The notes: a model not told the origin generated them from the letters alone. A stretch of 64,000 nt of DNA from Acholoe squamosa (GCA_949317995.1 OX439036.1:22108854-22172853); one strand, 5' to 3'. Counted from the stretch's first letter, positions 48,105 through 60,823 are shown. Numbers and translations are program-made.

Positions 48105-50206
48105 GTAGATGGTGATTGTGATGGTGGACACTGCCTAATTCAGGTGGTGCATGGCAGACTGTCCTGCTGCTGGAGGAGGCCCGGGGGTAAAGGATATCCA
48201 CGTCCACCCTCCATAGGCTGTAGCCTGGGGCTCCTCCCCACCATGTCTCCTCCCTACCTACTCCTGTGTCCTGATGGGTTTAGTAATGATAAAGGTGGAT
48301 GTCGTGTGTAGGCCTAGATCTCCCACTGAACATTGACACTGATCAATCAACTCTCAGCCAACCAGACAGACTACCCTTTTAGTTCAGCTATAGCAGTATC
48401 TATGTTTGTCGTCTTATGGTTGGGAGGTGGTGGGTGGAGTAGGGATATGGTAATATCCCTAGATGTGGTAGAGAGGTTAGCAGGCACCTACTGCTGCAGA
48501 CTTGACTGTGAGGAGCTACTGGTGGTGCTACAGCTACAGCAGCGGCAGCGACAATCACAGTGGTCGTTGCGGGGACTGGGTCCTGCTGTGCCTGGAGCAG
48601 GCTTGGCTGGTTGGTGTCTGCCTGCTGCATCACCATTACCTTCCAGCGCTGTATTTGCCTCTATCTGCCTCCAGGGTGGGGGAGGATGTTTATTAGTGAC
48701 CTGGGTGTGGTCATCTTTAGTTCAGTGCACCAATTATCGAGCGTGGACAATAACTATAGGAAGTAGCTGCCTTCTAGATTTATCCATTGGGCTATGGACG
48801 TAGAATATACGGTCAAATCTACCGATTAAATAACCCTGGTGATCCGGATCAATCCAGTAAGCCGTCTTGTAACAGGGCTTTCACCCAAGGACTTCTACAC
48901 ATCAGGCCAGACTATACTAAAGCCTATGCACCCCCTTACCCCTCCATACCACTTACGGCCTACCAGTCCTCACTACGCCTGCCAGTGTGATAAGCTACAC
49001 AATCTGACAATTAACACAGATTATACTTAATGAAACCCGCCTAGATCCTACACATTAACATATAGAGTGATAACCTGTTGCTAATGGCCCCTTTAACCTT
49101 CATTACCGCAGCAACAGGTAGGACTGGAGTAGTAGAGAGAATCAGACTCACCATGTTGGTTGGCTGCTATACGTACGGCAGGTTCCTCAACTGTGACCGT
49201 CTCTCACCAATGATCCCTTATATATATATAAACCCCCTTCTCCACCCCTCACTTGACAACATAGCCACTGGAGAGCACCCAAATTCGCGGATGTAAATTT
49301 TCGTGTCAGCCTCCCCTATTTATCCCTTGTCCATCCCGCCCTCCCTCTCTCCCCTCCCTGATGTACAGCATTACGCCCCGGATAGATAAGATAGTGCCAA
49401 GCTCTAAAAGGAATAGGGATTGTTTTGGAGTGTAACTCAAAATAGTACTTGATAATTATCTCAGTATTTAAATGTCCCTCATAAAACCCTTTGGAAAATG
49501 AGTAGTGATAACTTGGTTTGATGCGCACAACCACGTACTGATTTAATGTTGTTTGTGCACCAAGTGAAGTAGACCACATGCTTCTTAGGGATTGGTCATT
49601 ATCTATCAACGGGGGGGGGGGGGGGGGGGTGGTGAGTCTTCGCAAGGATGCACATTTTTTTTTGTAAAAGCCCCGCCCCTTCAATGGTGGTCAAGATTTG
49701 TTTGTCTCGCCCCCCCCCCAACACCGGAGGACCTATAAAATTCTCACATCCCTCTTTGATCTATACTAGCATGTGAGCGTTGATAAATAATGACCACTCC
49801 CTTAGCAACCGGTCGAAATTTCTAGTATCTCTGAGGGCATCATTCGACATCACAACACCACCCCCTATAGAATATATGTTTTATGTCACTCTTGGTTATT
49901 TCTAATCATATCTTTTATAGAATTTTTCAGATACTCTAATATCTATACACATAGAGGAGCCTATAAATTCATTAAAATCGATGTGCACCACAACCCCGAC
50001 TACTATAAGTGATAAGCAATATCCCAACTCCCCTTATCTGAATCCAAATATCCTTGGTTAGGTGAAACATACATTTACTTTGCATAACATTGCTTCTTGG
50101 TGCAGTGGGTATCGACATGTAAAAATCTAGATGAAATACCAAAGTAAGTGACCCAAAAACGAGCGAAGGTACGTGCGTGCAATAAGAAGAGTCATGAGGA
50201 AGAATG

Positions 50207-50384
50207 AACCCTTTAAAGGCCGCTAATGCAATAATGCATCGTGCAAAACTTACGGGGTTGATACACAAACTCCCGAAGGGTCGGCATGATGCACCAATGA
50301 AGTGCTGGCGAGCAGTCTCATTGGTGCATCATAACAACCAATGGGCGTGATGCACTCTTGCATCAGCGGCCCTTGAAGGGTTGA
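50207..50384. mobile_element. PiggyBac-like MITE, copy
   Basis: AACCCTTTAAAGGCCGCTAA at the left and GCGGCCCTTGAAGGGTT at the right. The interior palindrome GGCATGATGCACCAATGAAG pairs with CTCATTGGTGCATCATAAC. Confidence 0.78.
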
Positions 50385-52420
50385 AGCATAAGGGAGCGGC
50401 AGGTGGATGGAGGAGGGGCGACCCTGGACAAGAAATGTTCCACAATTAGAAAGTCTGTTATCAAAACAACACCAGGCCTGTGGTGTTCTCACCATGCACA
50501 TTCTATATCAGATAAAACCTAATGATTATGATTAATTAGGGAGACCACATCGGGCTAATCCTACTGCAGGTAGCGGTAATTAACCATTAATTTGACAGCT
50601 CACCAGAAGATATGAGTTCTGGTTCAGCTAACATACTGAGACACAAATACAACATTTTCACGAGGTCTATTTTCTAACTATGGGCCAAACATTATTTCTC
50701 ACAAGTTTTCAAATGACCAAAGAAAGGCGACAGGCCTAGTAGTACCATGAAAAACATCTCTGAGCGACTGAAGGCAATGCTGTAGAAAACTGGGATTTCT
50801 TTTTTACCGTCTGGCTAGTGAAAACATAGACTTTCTACTTGGCCTAAGTTTTCTTGGCTGGTGCATATGTGTGAAATATGGCATTGGTTCTGGTGTAGTG
50901 ACTTTCTATGGGGCAGACATAGTCATTCAATATGCCCCATATAAGTATGAGCCTATATTGGTTAGATTTTTTCTGAGACACAAGTGCCAGACTGTCAATT
51001 ATATGACACATCTTTTATGATGTGGAATGCTACAAGAAACTAGAAAGGCGCTTACAGCTAAAGTGTGCCAAGAAAACTGTGTGTTTCTGGTAGCTTTGAT
51101 GCTGATGTTATAGCATATGGAGAAAATTGAGGTAGGAAGGTGAGTGCATGGGAATAATGGAGGGGGTGGGGGGCAAAAAAGTATTGGTGGGTGGAAAGTG
51201 TGCAATACAAGTGTACGTTGGTGTGACAAATGGATGGCTTAGACAAATCTGCGAAAGATCACTTCTTCTTCCATTAAGCACTCTGTGAAAATACAATGTT
51301 TTGAAGTATTTGACCTGATCTTCTAAACAGAGTGTTTATTCTGGCATAATAAACGTGTTATGGTGATAAATCACTGCAACCAAGCAAACCTTCCTAGATA
51401 CATGGGGAAATTAAGACTTCAAGTACCCGCCCAGTATGTCCCATTACAGAAAAGTCACCACCCCCCTCCCAAAAAAGGAGTGGGGGGACGGCATGTACAT
51501 ATTAGGTGCCAACACGTGTAATATGAGAAAATGACAAAAACAAATTTCCCCATAAAGGGGATTCCATTTTGAACTTTGTAAAGTTAGAGGCGGATTACAC
51601 CCATTGGTAGGCCTACCTTTTTACAGTTTGTACATTTTTTTCAAGGACCGAAACGGGGTGCGCCCTTTCATCGGTCCGCCTCTGTATCATACAACCGTTG
51701 GGGGGAAAAAAACAGCAAACGACCTGATCGATTCCCCGCCATCGAGTTTTATGTAGTTGGGTGATGTACGCATTTTGTGGTTACGCCAAATGTGTTAGAA
51801 TCTTAAACCAAATGAATGTAACCGCCGGGATATCACTTCAGCCCCACAGTAATGATGCTCCACGGTCACCTACAGGGGATATCTATTTTGTGTAACCCCT
51901 CAGAAAGACTCCTCGCCAAGTGAAGGCCAACATAGGTTACCGCCAAGATGCGGCGTCGTGTGCCAAGTTGGTCAGACATCTTGGTGCAACGCTGAGCCAA
52001 TAGTCAATGTGTCAATACTCATCTATTGGTAACTAAGGACAACTGGACCAGATCAAACATGACCAGATCGATCAAGGAATGTAAGATGTTACACCATGGC
52101 CCATGTCACTCTTCTGATGCCTTCTGATGACATCGTATAATTGGTTGTACTTCCAGATAGCTGCTACCTTAGTGACATAATGGGGTTACGTTGCGTTTTC
52201 TTTTGCACTACTGTAGGACATAAGACCATAAATATATACCAGAGACATTTGGCAACTCTTCAAATTGACTCTCATATCAAAGAATTAGAGGACCCACTGG
52301 GACATGACCTCAAATAGTGCAGCATTATAACTATAAGTATTGCCCCAGCCACACTGCAGTCTCTCAGAGCTAGTGGTTATACCAGGTATAGCTACATACT
52401 TAAAATTGTGTTTAGTTTTT

Positions 52421-52600
52421 AAACACTTTTACCCATATTTAAAACACTTCCTTGTAACACTTTGTTAAACAGTTTTTGTGCAAAACACTTTTTCAAAAAG
52501 TGTTTAAAAATTCAAAAGTGTTTTGATCGAAATGTGTTTTTGTTGAAAAAAGTGTTTAAATGATTCTGAGAATAAAGTGTTTAAGTTCAGAAAGTGTTTC
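52421..52600. repeat. AAACACTTTT motif array in both orientations
   Basis: About ten copies of AAACACTTTT or AAAAGTGTTT in 180 bp, with AAACACTTTTTCAAAAAGTG forming a local palindrome near the middle. A second cluster is at 53528-53640. Confidence 0.8.
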
Positions 52601-52850
52601 AAATGAGTTTCAGGCAAATTAATGTCCTTGCTATTATTTCATTTTCCTTATAAACCCACAGTCCCAGTTTTAGGATTAGGGAGTCCTTACTACCACATAT
52701 TGCTGTTTCTCTGCAGGTAGAGAATATAAAATTAATGTTGATAGCAAGTTGATGAATATTGATCATCCATTTAATTTACAAACATTGATTCTGTGCTAAC
52801 AAGGCAGGACCTATAGTCAAGATGAGTTCAAACACTCTGATGCACAGAGT

Positions 52851-52889
52851 TAATCTCACTTCGGTTGTATCCACACCGAAGTGAGATTA
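52851..52889. repeat. Perfect 15-bp stem with 9-nt loop
   Basis: TAATCTCACTTCGGT and ACCGAAGTGAGATTA flank TGTATCCAC. No flanking duplication is seen. Confidence 0.9.
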
Positions 52890-53040
52890 CCCTTGTTGCG
52901 TTGTGTCCGGACCCTAGTCTAATGGGGAGGGGGGGATGATGGTGACCGAATCTATGGGAAGTTAGAAAGCACACCCCTACACATTTACCAAGGTAATGGT
53001 TCTTTAACATCCATCACTACATAGGCATAGTGACAGATGG

Positions 53041-53240
53041 ACAGGCCTGTTTTAAGTCATTTGTCTGCCATGACCGCCGAGAGACTTTCCAGCACAGCCT
53101 AGCCAGGGCAGGGAGGAACTCAAATGACACCTTACGGCGACATTTGGAGCCACCACTTTGCCCCGATCGGGCCAGGAATCGAACTCACGACCTTACGGCC
53201 CATGAGCGGATGCGCTGCCGACTGCTCCACACCTCCCGGC
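53041..53240 (-). mobile_element. tRNA-derived SINE
   Basis: Read on the minus strand: a head with an A-box-like TGTGGAGCAGTCGG and a B box GAGTTCGATTCC, spaced as in a tRNA. A body (CATTTGAGTTCCTCCCTGCC, GGCGGTCATGGCAGACAAAT) ends towards 53041. The 83-codon plus-strand open frame across it is an artefact. Confidence 0.82.
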
Positions 53241-53527
53241 AGTCACTGAGTTTAGGACTGGGATGTATGTATTACTCCTGAATGTTACAAAATGGGTGCT
53301 TATCATTGGTTACATTGGAATCAAGGTAACAAGAAGGTAATTTTTAGAAATTTCTTTTACAAATTGATTCTAAGATAAGGTGTCAATGTTGTGTTCTATC
53401 AGGATGTTGTGTATCACTATCATTTATACTTAAATTCAGACATTTGTGTCCATATGAATGTCACAGTAGTACATGTGCCATCAAAGGTGGCCCCTGCCAC
53501 CTAGTGAGTTGGATTGGAACCAAGTAT

Positions 53528-53640
53528 CAAAACACTTTTATAAACCTGAACACTTTTACAGGAAAGGTGTTTTAAGAAAAGTGTTTAGATGATGAAATGT
53601 GTTTTACCAAAAAGTGTTTAGGTAAAATATGTTTTAGTTA
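53528..53640. repeat. AAACACTTTT motif array, second cluster
   Basis: Six motif copies, first AACACTTTT-type and then AAAGTGTTT-type, so the cluster as a whole is an imperfect inverted repeat. Confidence 0.78.
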
Positions 53641-54914
53641 AGACACATCATTTAGAATGTACCAGTTATGAAGAACACCTAGAATTTGGTAAAGTACCAT
53701 CTACATGTATATGCTGCACCACTTAAACATCTGATTCAATCACATGCCATAGTTCATATACAATAAAACACATAGAGGCAATTCAGAAATGCAGAGCTTG
53801 GGGAAATCCTTCCTGTGGGGAAATAGTAAAATGAGCTCTAGCTTTATCTTGAATAGCATCCCTGCAGGCCATCAGCTTTACCACCCATGGCATGTACTAA
53901 AGAATCAGCAGTGTCTATGTTATATTTTTAGCTACAGTAAACATTTGTGCACTCACCATAGTTTATATATTTATACACTGTATAATCCAGTCCTGTTCTC
54001 TCTCTATATATATAGACACTGACACACCAGTAATGTTCTCACTGGTGGTACACGTTTATATTTAACTCCTCAGGACTGAACTGGTGCCCACATCTTATGT
54101 TACGCCCACCCACGGCCGTATACATGATGGCTATGACAATTATAGGGGCTGCCCAGATAATGTTATATAACCTATTGTATAGTTGTGGCATTTACACAAC
54201 ATCCGTCCAATTTAGCTCAAAATAACGAGGTGGTCTTATAATATGACAATGCCAAGTTATCCAATTATGTCACTCCCATAAATGCATATCTTTGTGTCCA
54301 AAAAAGGGAGAAAAGGATAATTATTGAAAACATCATTGCCCATGACTATACACACTACCGGTATTATCCATATTAAACCAACCGATAACTGCCCACACAC
54401 AGGTTATAGTTTATGATGCCAAAAAGGCCTGCCATTTGGGTCCATATTCTCTGGATCAGAGCCACTGTGTACTGAACATCGGTGAAAGTCAAGCCAAGTC
54501 CAAGTAAGGATGTCCCTATAGACCTTCAAGTTCAATGGAAAGGGAGGACCTTTATATTGGGGACATGGAAGGGTAGATGAATGAACCTTTTATACAGGTA
54601 TTAACAATGGATTTACTTCATCATAAAAGGGGGCAAACAGCCATAGATGGATACTGGTGTTTTGGCATCCAATGTCCATAATCAGGAACAGAGACCTTGT
54701 ATATAAACCTGGAGTGTGCCAGATGATCCCTCCCACAGAGCACATGTATCAAAGACTCAAGGTTTGTCCGGCCTTGTCTGTAAATCCAGGGGTTGAAAAT
54801 CCTTTACCTTGTAGAGGAAAGAGTCATGAACTTTTGGGGAATGCGCTAGTGCATGTCGCTGACCGCTCTCAGCGGCAGTGAGTTTATGCATCATGATGAC
54901 AAAGATGGCAGGGC

Positions 54915-55125
54915 GGGGTTCCCATAAAATTTTCAGACTGAAATTCCATGCCATTTCCATGACTTTACATGACAAAAGTAAAAAGATTTCCTGACACTGA
55001 TACTTCTGGACGCGAGAAGTATACAATGTATATATTTTTCTGTTTCCATTACATATGATGGAATTTCCTGGGATTCCATGATGATGAATTTCCCTGACAA
55101 TTCCATGACATCCCATGACTTTCCA

Positions 55126-55127
<2 letters not shown>
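54915..55127. repeat. TTCCATGA motif array
   Basis: About nine copies of TTCCATG(A/C) or its complement CATGGAA-like forms (ATTTCCATGAC, GATGGAATTTCC) in 210 bp, directly beside the (AT)n microsatellite. Confidence 0.7.

Positions 55128-55128
<1 letters not shown>

Positions 55129-55206
<78 letters not shown>
55129..55206. repeat. (AT)n microsatellite followed by (CA)n
   Basis: Long AT dinucleotide run followed by a short CA run and poly(T). It creates spurious open frames on both strands. Confidence 0.97.
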
Positions 55207-55220
<14 letters not shown>

Positions 55221-56001
55221 TATATAATATGTTGGTTTTTTTTTTTAGTTTTTTTTTTTTTATAGTGAAGTATGAAGAATCTGCACGGTCAAAAAGGCCA
55301 GTGCAAAGTGGGGATCCAAATTGTGTGGTCCATTTGGGACAGGTCGGACTAATTTAATAATACAGTAGCTGGAATGATGGAACCGGCTGTCAAATTGAAA
55401 TGCTATTGGACAGGGGCCATAATCATTTCATCTAGATATAAACTGCATGAATTGATCAGACAATCTAAATTTCTACTTGTTAGTGACAACGATAAATATA
55501 GCCTGATTCTACTGTAATGTCCCTCGACCTTTGGTGGTGCTCTCTATATATAGAACTCGGTTAATGCAACCGTAAAACCTCGACTAGAGGCTATATACTT
55601 TGCCTACTGTAAGCCAGACCTAGACTTTGGGAGCCCAGCAGCTGCAACTATTGTTGATTTTTTTTTATATTAGTAGTTCTCTTGCCTACACACCGCACCT
55701 AGACATTGTGAATATCCTTTATGCCACAACAGGCCTCTATTTCACTTTTAAGCCGAGGCATACACACGAGGTTGTACGGTATAATAAGGAGGCACCATGA
55801 TGTTTGGGGCCAGCTGCTGGATTTTACATACCGGTAAAGAAGTAGACAAGTGGATGTCCATATATATACAGACATTGGTCTGCATAGCATATATTACAAA
55901 CTTGTATGATGTGAGAATCAGAAATATCTGCATCTTATTATATGGGCAAAATGTACCAATACCAATAAATGACTTCTTAAAGTGATATGCATTGTAATGA
56001 G

Positions 56002-56074
56002 AAGCTGGGAAATTGCACTGATATCATTGTGTTGTGCTGCACAACACAATGATATCAGTGCACTTTCCCAGCTT
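56002..56074. repeat. 73-bp near-perfect palindrome
   Basis: Two 36-bp arms around a single central base (56038), starting AAGCTGGGAAATTGCACTGA. I see one mismatch (T against G in the AAATTGC/AAAGTGC region). Confidence 0.95.
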
Positions 56075-56907
56075 TATGCCGACCAGACCGTGTTGATACT
56101 GAGTCAGCCTTATAAACTCCCAAAGTTCGGCATGATGCATTAGGCTGTAGGCTGTTTGCTATTTGTACTGGTGCATCATGGGATCACTGAAGGGTTATGC
56201 CAAGATATTTTTGTGTTATTTATTATGCACAATGTGTGGATTTGCGCTGTTTGGAAACAGTAAAGCAGGGAGAATTTATTCTATGAAATTATTTAATATG
56301 AATGCGGGGAAATGCTAGCATGTTTTGCTTTATAATTCCTCAGGTCTCTTTGTTGTAGGCCTACTGGTTCTGAGAGTACTTGGGGTGTGTCTAATGCATT
56401 GTCCACCTAATTGTAGGCTTTACCTATCGATTGTTAAAATGGTTCTCCATAGATATTGATTTTAAGCAAAATACTCCTGCATGGCTCTATACAATGTCGG
56501 AATTCATATTCCATTCAAATATACATTTGTATATGCAATATCTATTACGAGGATTAGCTATATCATGTCATATTATTATTTTGATCTCATGTTGTTATTG
56601 ACAAGAAACAGTCTGCGTTCCTGTGTGCATGGTTGGGTTGGAGGTGGGTGACCATGGACAGGTATCAGCTGTTTGGAACCTACCATTTGTCACTCAGTGT
56701 CACTTGTTAAAAACATCGCTGGTGTTAATTAGTTGTGCTATAAATGGACCCAAGATGCAGAAGGCTGCAGGTCGGGTTCTATGTGAGCACACACCAACCC
56801 ACGCTATGATGGCGACCTGCATGAGCACCTCTGTACGAGCAGCTCAGGGAAAATGAAATACAAAAAAGAAAATGTTTCAGCTAACTTAGAGCGAGTGTCA
56901 TCTCCAT

Positions 56908-57023
56908 CTCTCTCTCTCTCTCTTTCTCTCTGGATCTCTCTCTCTCTCTCTCTCTCTCTTTCTGGATCTCTCTCTCTGTGGATCTCTCTCTGGATATCTC
57001 TCTCTCTGGATATCTCTCTCTGT

Positions 57024-57057
<34 letters not shown>

Positions 57058-57116
57058 ATCTCTCTCTCTCTCTCTCTGGATCTCTCTCTCTCTCTGGATC
57101 TCTCTCTCTCTCTGGA

Positions 57117-57165
<49 letters not shown>

Positions 57166-57190
57166 GGATCTCTCTCTCTCTCTTTCTCTC
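56908..57190. repeat. (CT)n array with periodic GGATCTCT interruptions
   Basis: About 280 bp of CT dinucleotides broken at intervals by GGAT, giving TCTCTGGATCTCTCTC modules. Open frames of over 100 codons here are repeat artefacts (Ser-Leu or Arg-Glu polymers). Confidence 0.95.
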
Positions 57191-59233
57191 CGCTTTTTTT
57201 CAGGGACGTGGAGTGATTTTATCTTTTTAATGTACAATGTATCAAATCTGCCCCGAGAATTATTGAAACAAGAAAGACGTATTCATACTTATTGTCCTTT
57301 TGTAATCTTGGGAGGAGATGGCGGGCGTCATGGCCACGTACTTATATACGCTAACACAGCATTGAGGCTGCTCCCTTTCACATGAGAGATTCCAAGATAA
57401 CTGGTGTCATGGCCATGCAGACCAGGCATCCAGATTGGTTCCTGCATGTCCCTAGCCCGGGGTCCCCAAGCCAAAAGCATGACGTTATGTCAAGCTGGCA
57501 ACTTTCTGATGAGAGATTCCGAGACAGCGGATGTCGCCTTTAATTCATTTCGTGGTAATTATCTGGTACCACACTAGGGTCTGTGCCCGACCTAATGTTT
57601 GACTGTAATTAACCTGTAATTAAGTGTTTTTTCATTGGCTGCCGTCTTCTAATTCTTGGGTATTTAGTGGTGTTTGATTGGTGATACATTTCATGTTCTT
57701 TTGAATAGAGGTCGTCTGGCTTAGATCATCCTCTATTTTATGCAAAAACAAATACTGGTTCTTTCACTTGTAAATTGATATAGATACATTTTGAAGGATA
57801 TTGTCACAGGTGGAAGTATTTCTCGACATATGAAACTGCACTAAAGTCTAAATTTGAGGGGCCTCTGAACCTTTGAAAATAGATGCACCTCTGAGGGTCT
57901 GACATCTCGGTAGATGGTTTGCACCTATATTTGTAACAATGGCATTTCAGAAATGTTTCCCCTTCATGGCATCCCTTATGACTTTGCATCATAATTACCA
58001 TATGAGTTGGGAAATTTCCTCGACCCACTCCTCTTTTCTCTCTCAAAATAACCCCTCACAGCGTGGGACATGAAATGATATATTGCCATAGGCTAAGTTA
58101 ATGGCTAAAAGCTTCACTTTGATGCCCCCTGATGTTGAGGTCTAATTGCCCCCCCCTCCTCCATTATGGCAAAAATGAGCGGCATTTGACTGTAAACTAT
58201 AATGGGAACCGGCCTATGTTATGACTCCCGGTTATGACTACTAAAGACCTGATTAGGTAATTATGAAAGGTTATTCATACCAAACCGTCTCCCATAAAAA
58301 AAAAGAAGTAGCATTATGAAGTCAATGTAGAACTCTCTTCATTGAGCGAATAAAGAAGGGCGCTGTTCGTTGAAAAAAAGTTTATATAATATAGCTAGTG
58401 TCACGCCCAAGATCCCTTGAATCCCCTATGCTACTGTTGGAACTAGGGGATGTAATGCAAAAATTAAAAGACCTTGGTCTCCCACTTGTAGATCAAGAAA
58501 GAACTTAATCCCCGTGAATAAACCGCGTCTTATGCGCGAGGTACTAATCTGCAAGAGTCTACAGAGGATGTTTTCGCTGGACAAGAGCAGGGACTGGAGT
58601 TTCGAGACTTAATCTAGACTAGAGCACACCGCGAGTACACCTGCCATTTGTGGCACTACCTGGTGTTACAGGTGGGAACTACTGAAGAGCTGTGTCCCTC
58701 CCTCTCTCACTTTCCACACGAAGTCTTTAACTTATAAGTACGGATGCACGTGGTGTGCTAGTTTCCAACGCCTGCTGTTACTCCATTCTATACTTTGCCT
58801 TCTGTTGCGACATGCCTCTAAGATTTATACATACCGTTATGTAGTTGTTTAGTCTTTTGGTAAAATATGCTGTTATTCTTGCAGTTTTATAAATATGGAA
58901 CCTCCAAATAAATGTTTTGAAGTGAAAAGCCCGTGAAAGTTTTGTGACAAAATAGGTTGAATTTGCATTACAAGAAACATGGTAATACAAGAAGGCTTTC
59001 AGTGATAGTATCAGTGGTTTCAGATCGGAAACTCTAGGTGCGCACCAGACAGGCAAGGCACAAATATATCACAGTTTAAGTAACAAGCTAAATCGTTAGG
59101 ACCCAGTCTATAAGCCGTTCATGTATCTAAGGTGGTCTAAAAGACTGATTCGTCTTATATGCGAGGTTTACAGTAGTTTGTTATTTCTTCTGTTTCCGTT
59201 TTCATTCACCCTGCCCCACGTACCATAATGGCA

Positions 59234-59366
59234 CCCAGTCAACAAAAAACGTTATGAAACGTGTTGGAACCTTTCCCTATGGCTCCTTATCATGACAAAA
59301 TGCTTTAAAACGTTAAAAAAACGTTTTTTTAACGTTACATTACGTTTTTTGTTGTTGTTGTCTGGG
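59234..59366. mobile_element. AACGTT-rich inverted-repeat element, related family
   Basis: CCCAGTCAACAAAAAACGTT and AACGTTACATTACGTTTTTT, then GTTGTTGTTGTCTGGG. Same architecture as the 47.3-kb copy but with different outermost bases (CCCAGWCAAC). Confidence 0.75.
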
Positions 59367-60712
59367 CACATACTGCTGTATGCAAGGAAGGTGTGCACGA
59401 GTGATTAATGATTATTGATATGCAATAAGCTTTCAGCAACAGCGGTCATTATTCATGGCAAGGGAAAAACGACTTTTTTTCTCATGCGATTAGTACATGC
59501 ATTGAGAAACACTTTTTTCCCTTTGATTATTATGGATGTGCTTTAATTACAGTGATGTGCCGACTGCTATTGGCATAGGTTCATTTTTAAATACAAGTGT
59601 TATACTGATGGTTTTATAATGCCAAAAAAAAAAGAGAAGGTTTGTTTTCCAGTTACCCGACCGACCCTAGCAAATCAGGACCATTTTTATTTATTTTTTT
59701 TTTAAGCAGAACAATACAAAACTGCAACTGGTTGTAAACTCCCTAATAATAGTCCAATTTGCAAGCTGTAAAAAAATCAACATAATGTAGCTGAGGCCAG
59801 GGCCTCAAGATTGCAGTTAGGAATTTTGTCTTTCAGCCTGCTTAGGCCACTAAAAACGTTCACAAGGGAGTGTTTTATTATTTTTTTTTTTTGCCTGAGC
59901 AGTTCATATGTCATGACATCTATGTATCTTGGGCTCATCGGAGATGGCCGTGCATAAGAAAAACTGAATAGTAGTTAAGTTATCATTGACATGGATCATG
60001 AGCTTTCCTTTGGTACCAAAATTGACTACTTTTGTTCATTGTTTTAGTTCATTTTTCTCAGAAAATGCCCTAAAAAACTCAAATGACGATTTTTCTGACA
60101 AGGGTGGTGATAAGGAACAAGTTTTTTTGTTTGAAAGGCCTCATTTCAGAGGCCTAAGAGACATAATCACTAATCAAGGAACTTAAAAATCTAATGCTTT
60201 ATTTTCGTGCATTTTGTTCACTACCAAAATTTCATGTGCGTGATCATAAAAAAAAAACAACAAAAAAACTTCCATGTCTCTTCCAAGTGCCAAAAGAAAT
60301 CAGACACCCCCCCCCAAAAAAAAAAAGAAAAAAAAGGCTAATAAAAGGTTAGGGTAGTGAGCATTACATGAACTCAAACTTAGGCTCCTATGTCCTGTCC
60401 AATTTGCCCTGAAACTATGTTTCTTTTGATGTATAACATGCCTATATTGAAGAGTCCCTCTGATGTATGGGAAGCGATTGTGGCGCTATCTTGTGTTAAA
60501 GAGGTAAAAAACTAAATGTAAAACGGGGGAGTCGGCCTGATCAAAGCATCCTTATCAGCCATTGAGTACATATAGATCACTATACGGACTGAGCTGGTTT
60601 GATTATCAGCCAATGAAATGACACCAACTATCCACTGCGGTCCTCTCGGGGGCCAACTGGTACCCATCTGATAGTTGTTATCAGTATAAATCGCTGATAA
60701 CAAGCTCCAGTA

Positions 60713-60823
60713 ATGGCGGCGCCCATGGGACAGCATGCTACCTCGGAATACAATGTATCCGTCTCTAGGTTACTGGCCTGCCATATCCCACGTATCACCC
60801 ACTCTACAAGCACTCATAGATAA
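60713..60823 (+). CDS. Possible 36-codon ORF with ATGGCGGC start
   Basis: TAATGGCGGCGCCC starts a 36-codon frame (MAAPMGQHATSEYNVSVS and onward, ending TAA). A YY1-like ATGGCGGC at a start codon is common in animal promoters. There is no homology and no clear exon border, so it may be chance. Confidence 0.18.
   Translation: MAAPMGQHATSEYNVSVSRLLACHIPRITHSTSTHR

Noticed and set aside
48333-48803. 156-codon plus-strand frame with an overlapping 78-codon minus-strand frame (Ala/Val/Gln/Pro-rich)
   Set aside because: Both strands are open across a low-complexity CAG/GCAGC-type stretch, and no domain is recognisable. The minus frame's possible donor is in phase 2 and cannot feed exon 2 (phase 0).
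49316-49684. 122-codon minus-strand frame
   Set aside because: It crosses a G18 run giving a Pro stretch, and has no domain, splice context or start support.
52841-52900. MicroRNA precursor
   Set aside because: The stem is only 15 bp, shorter than animal precursors, and its flanks do not extend the pairing.
53030-53281. 83-codon plus-strand frame with many Arg, His and Cys
   Set aside because: It is the antisense of the tRNA-derived SINE and has no independent support.
54757-55221. 154-codon minus-strand frame
   Set aside because: Its start is pure (Tyr-Ile)n from the AT microsatellite and the rest crosses the TTCCATGA array.
56853-57385. Open frames of 118-135 codons of Ser-Leu or Arg-Glu polymers
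   Set aside because: These come from the (CT)n array. There is no start context, splice structure or non-repetitive sequence.
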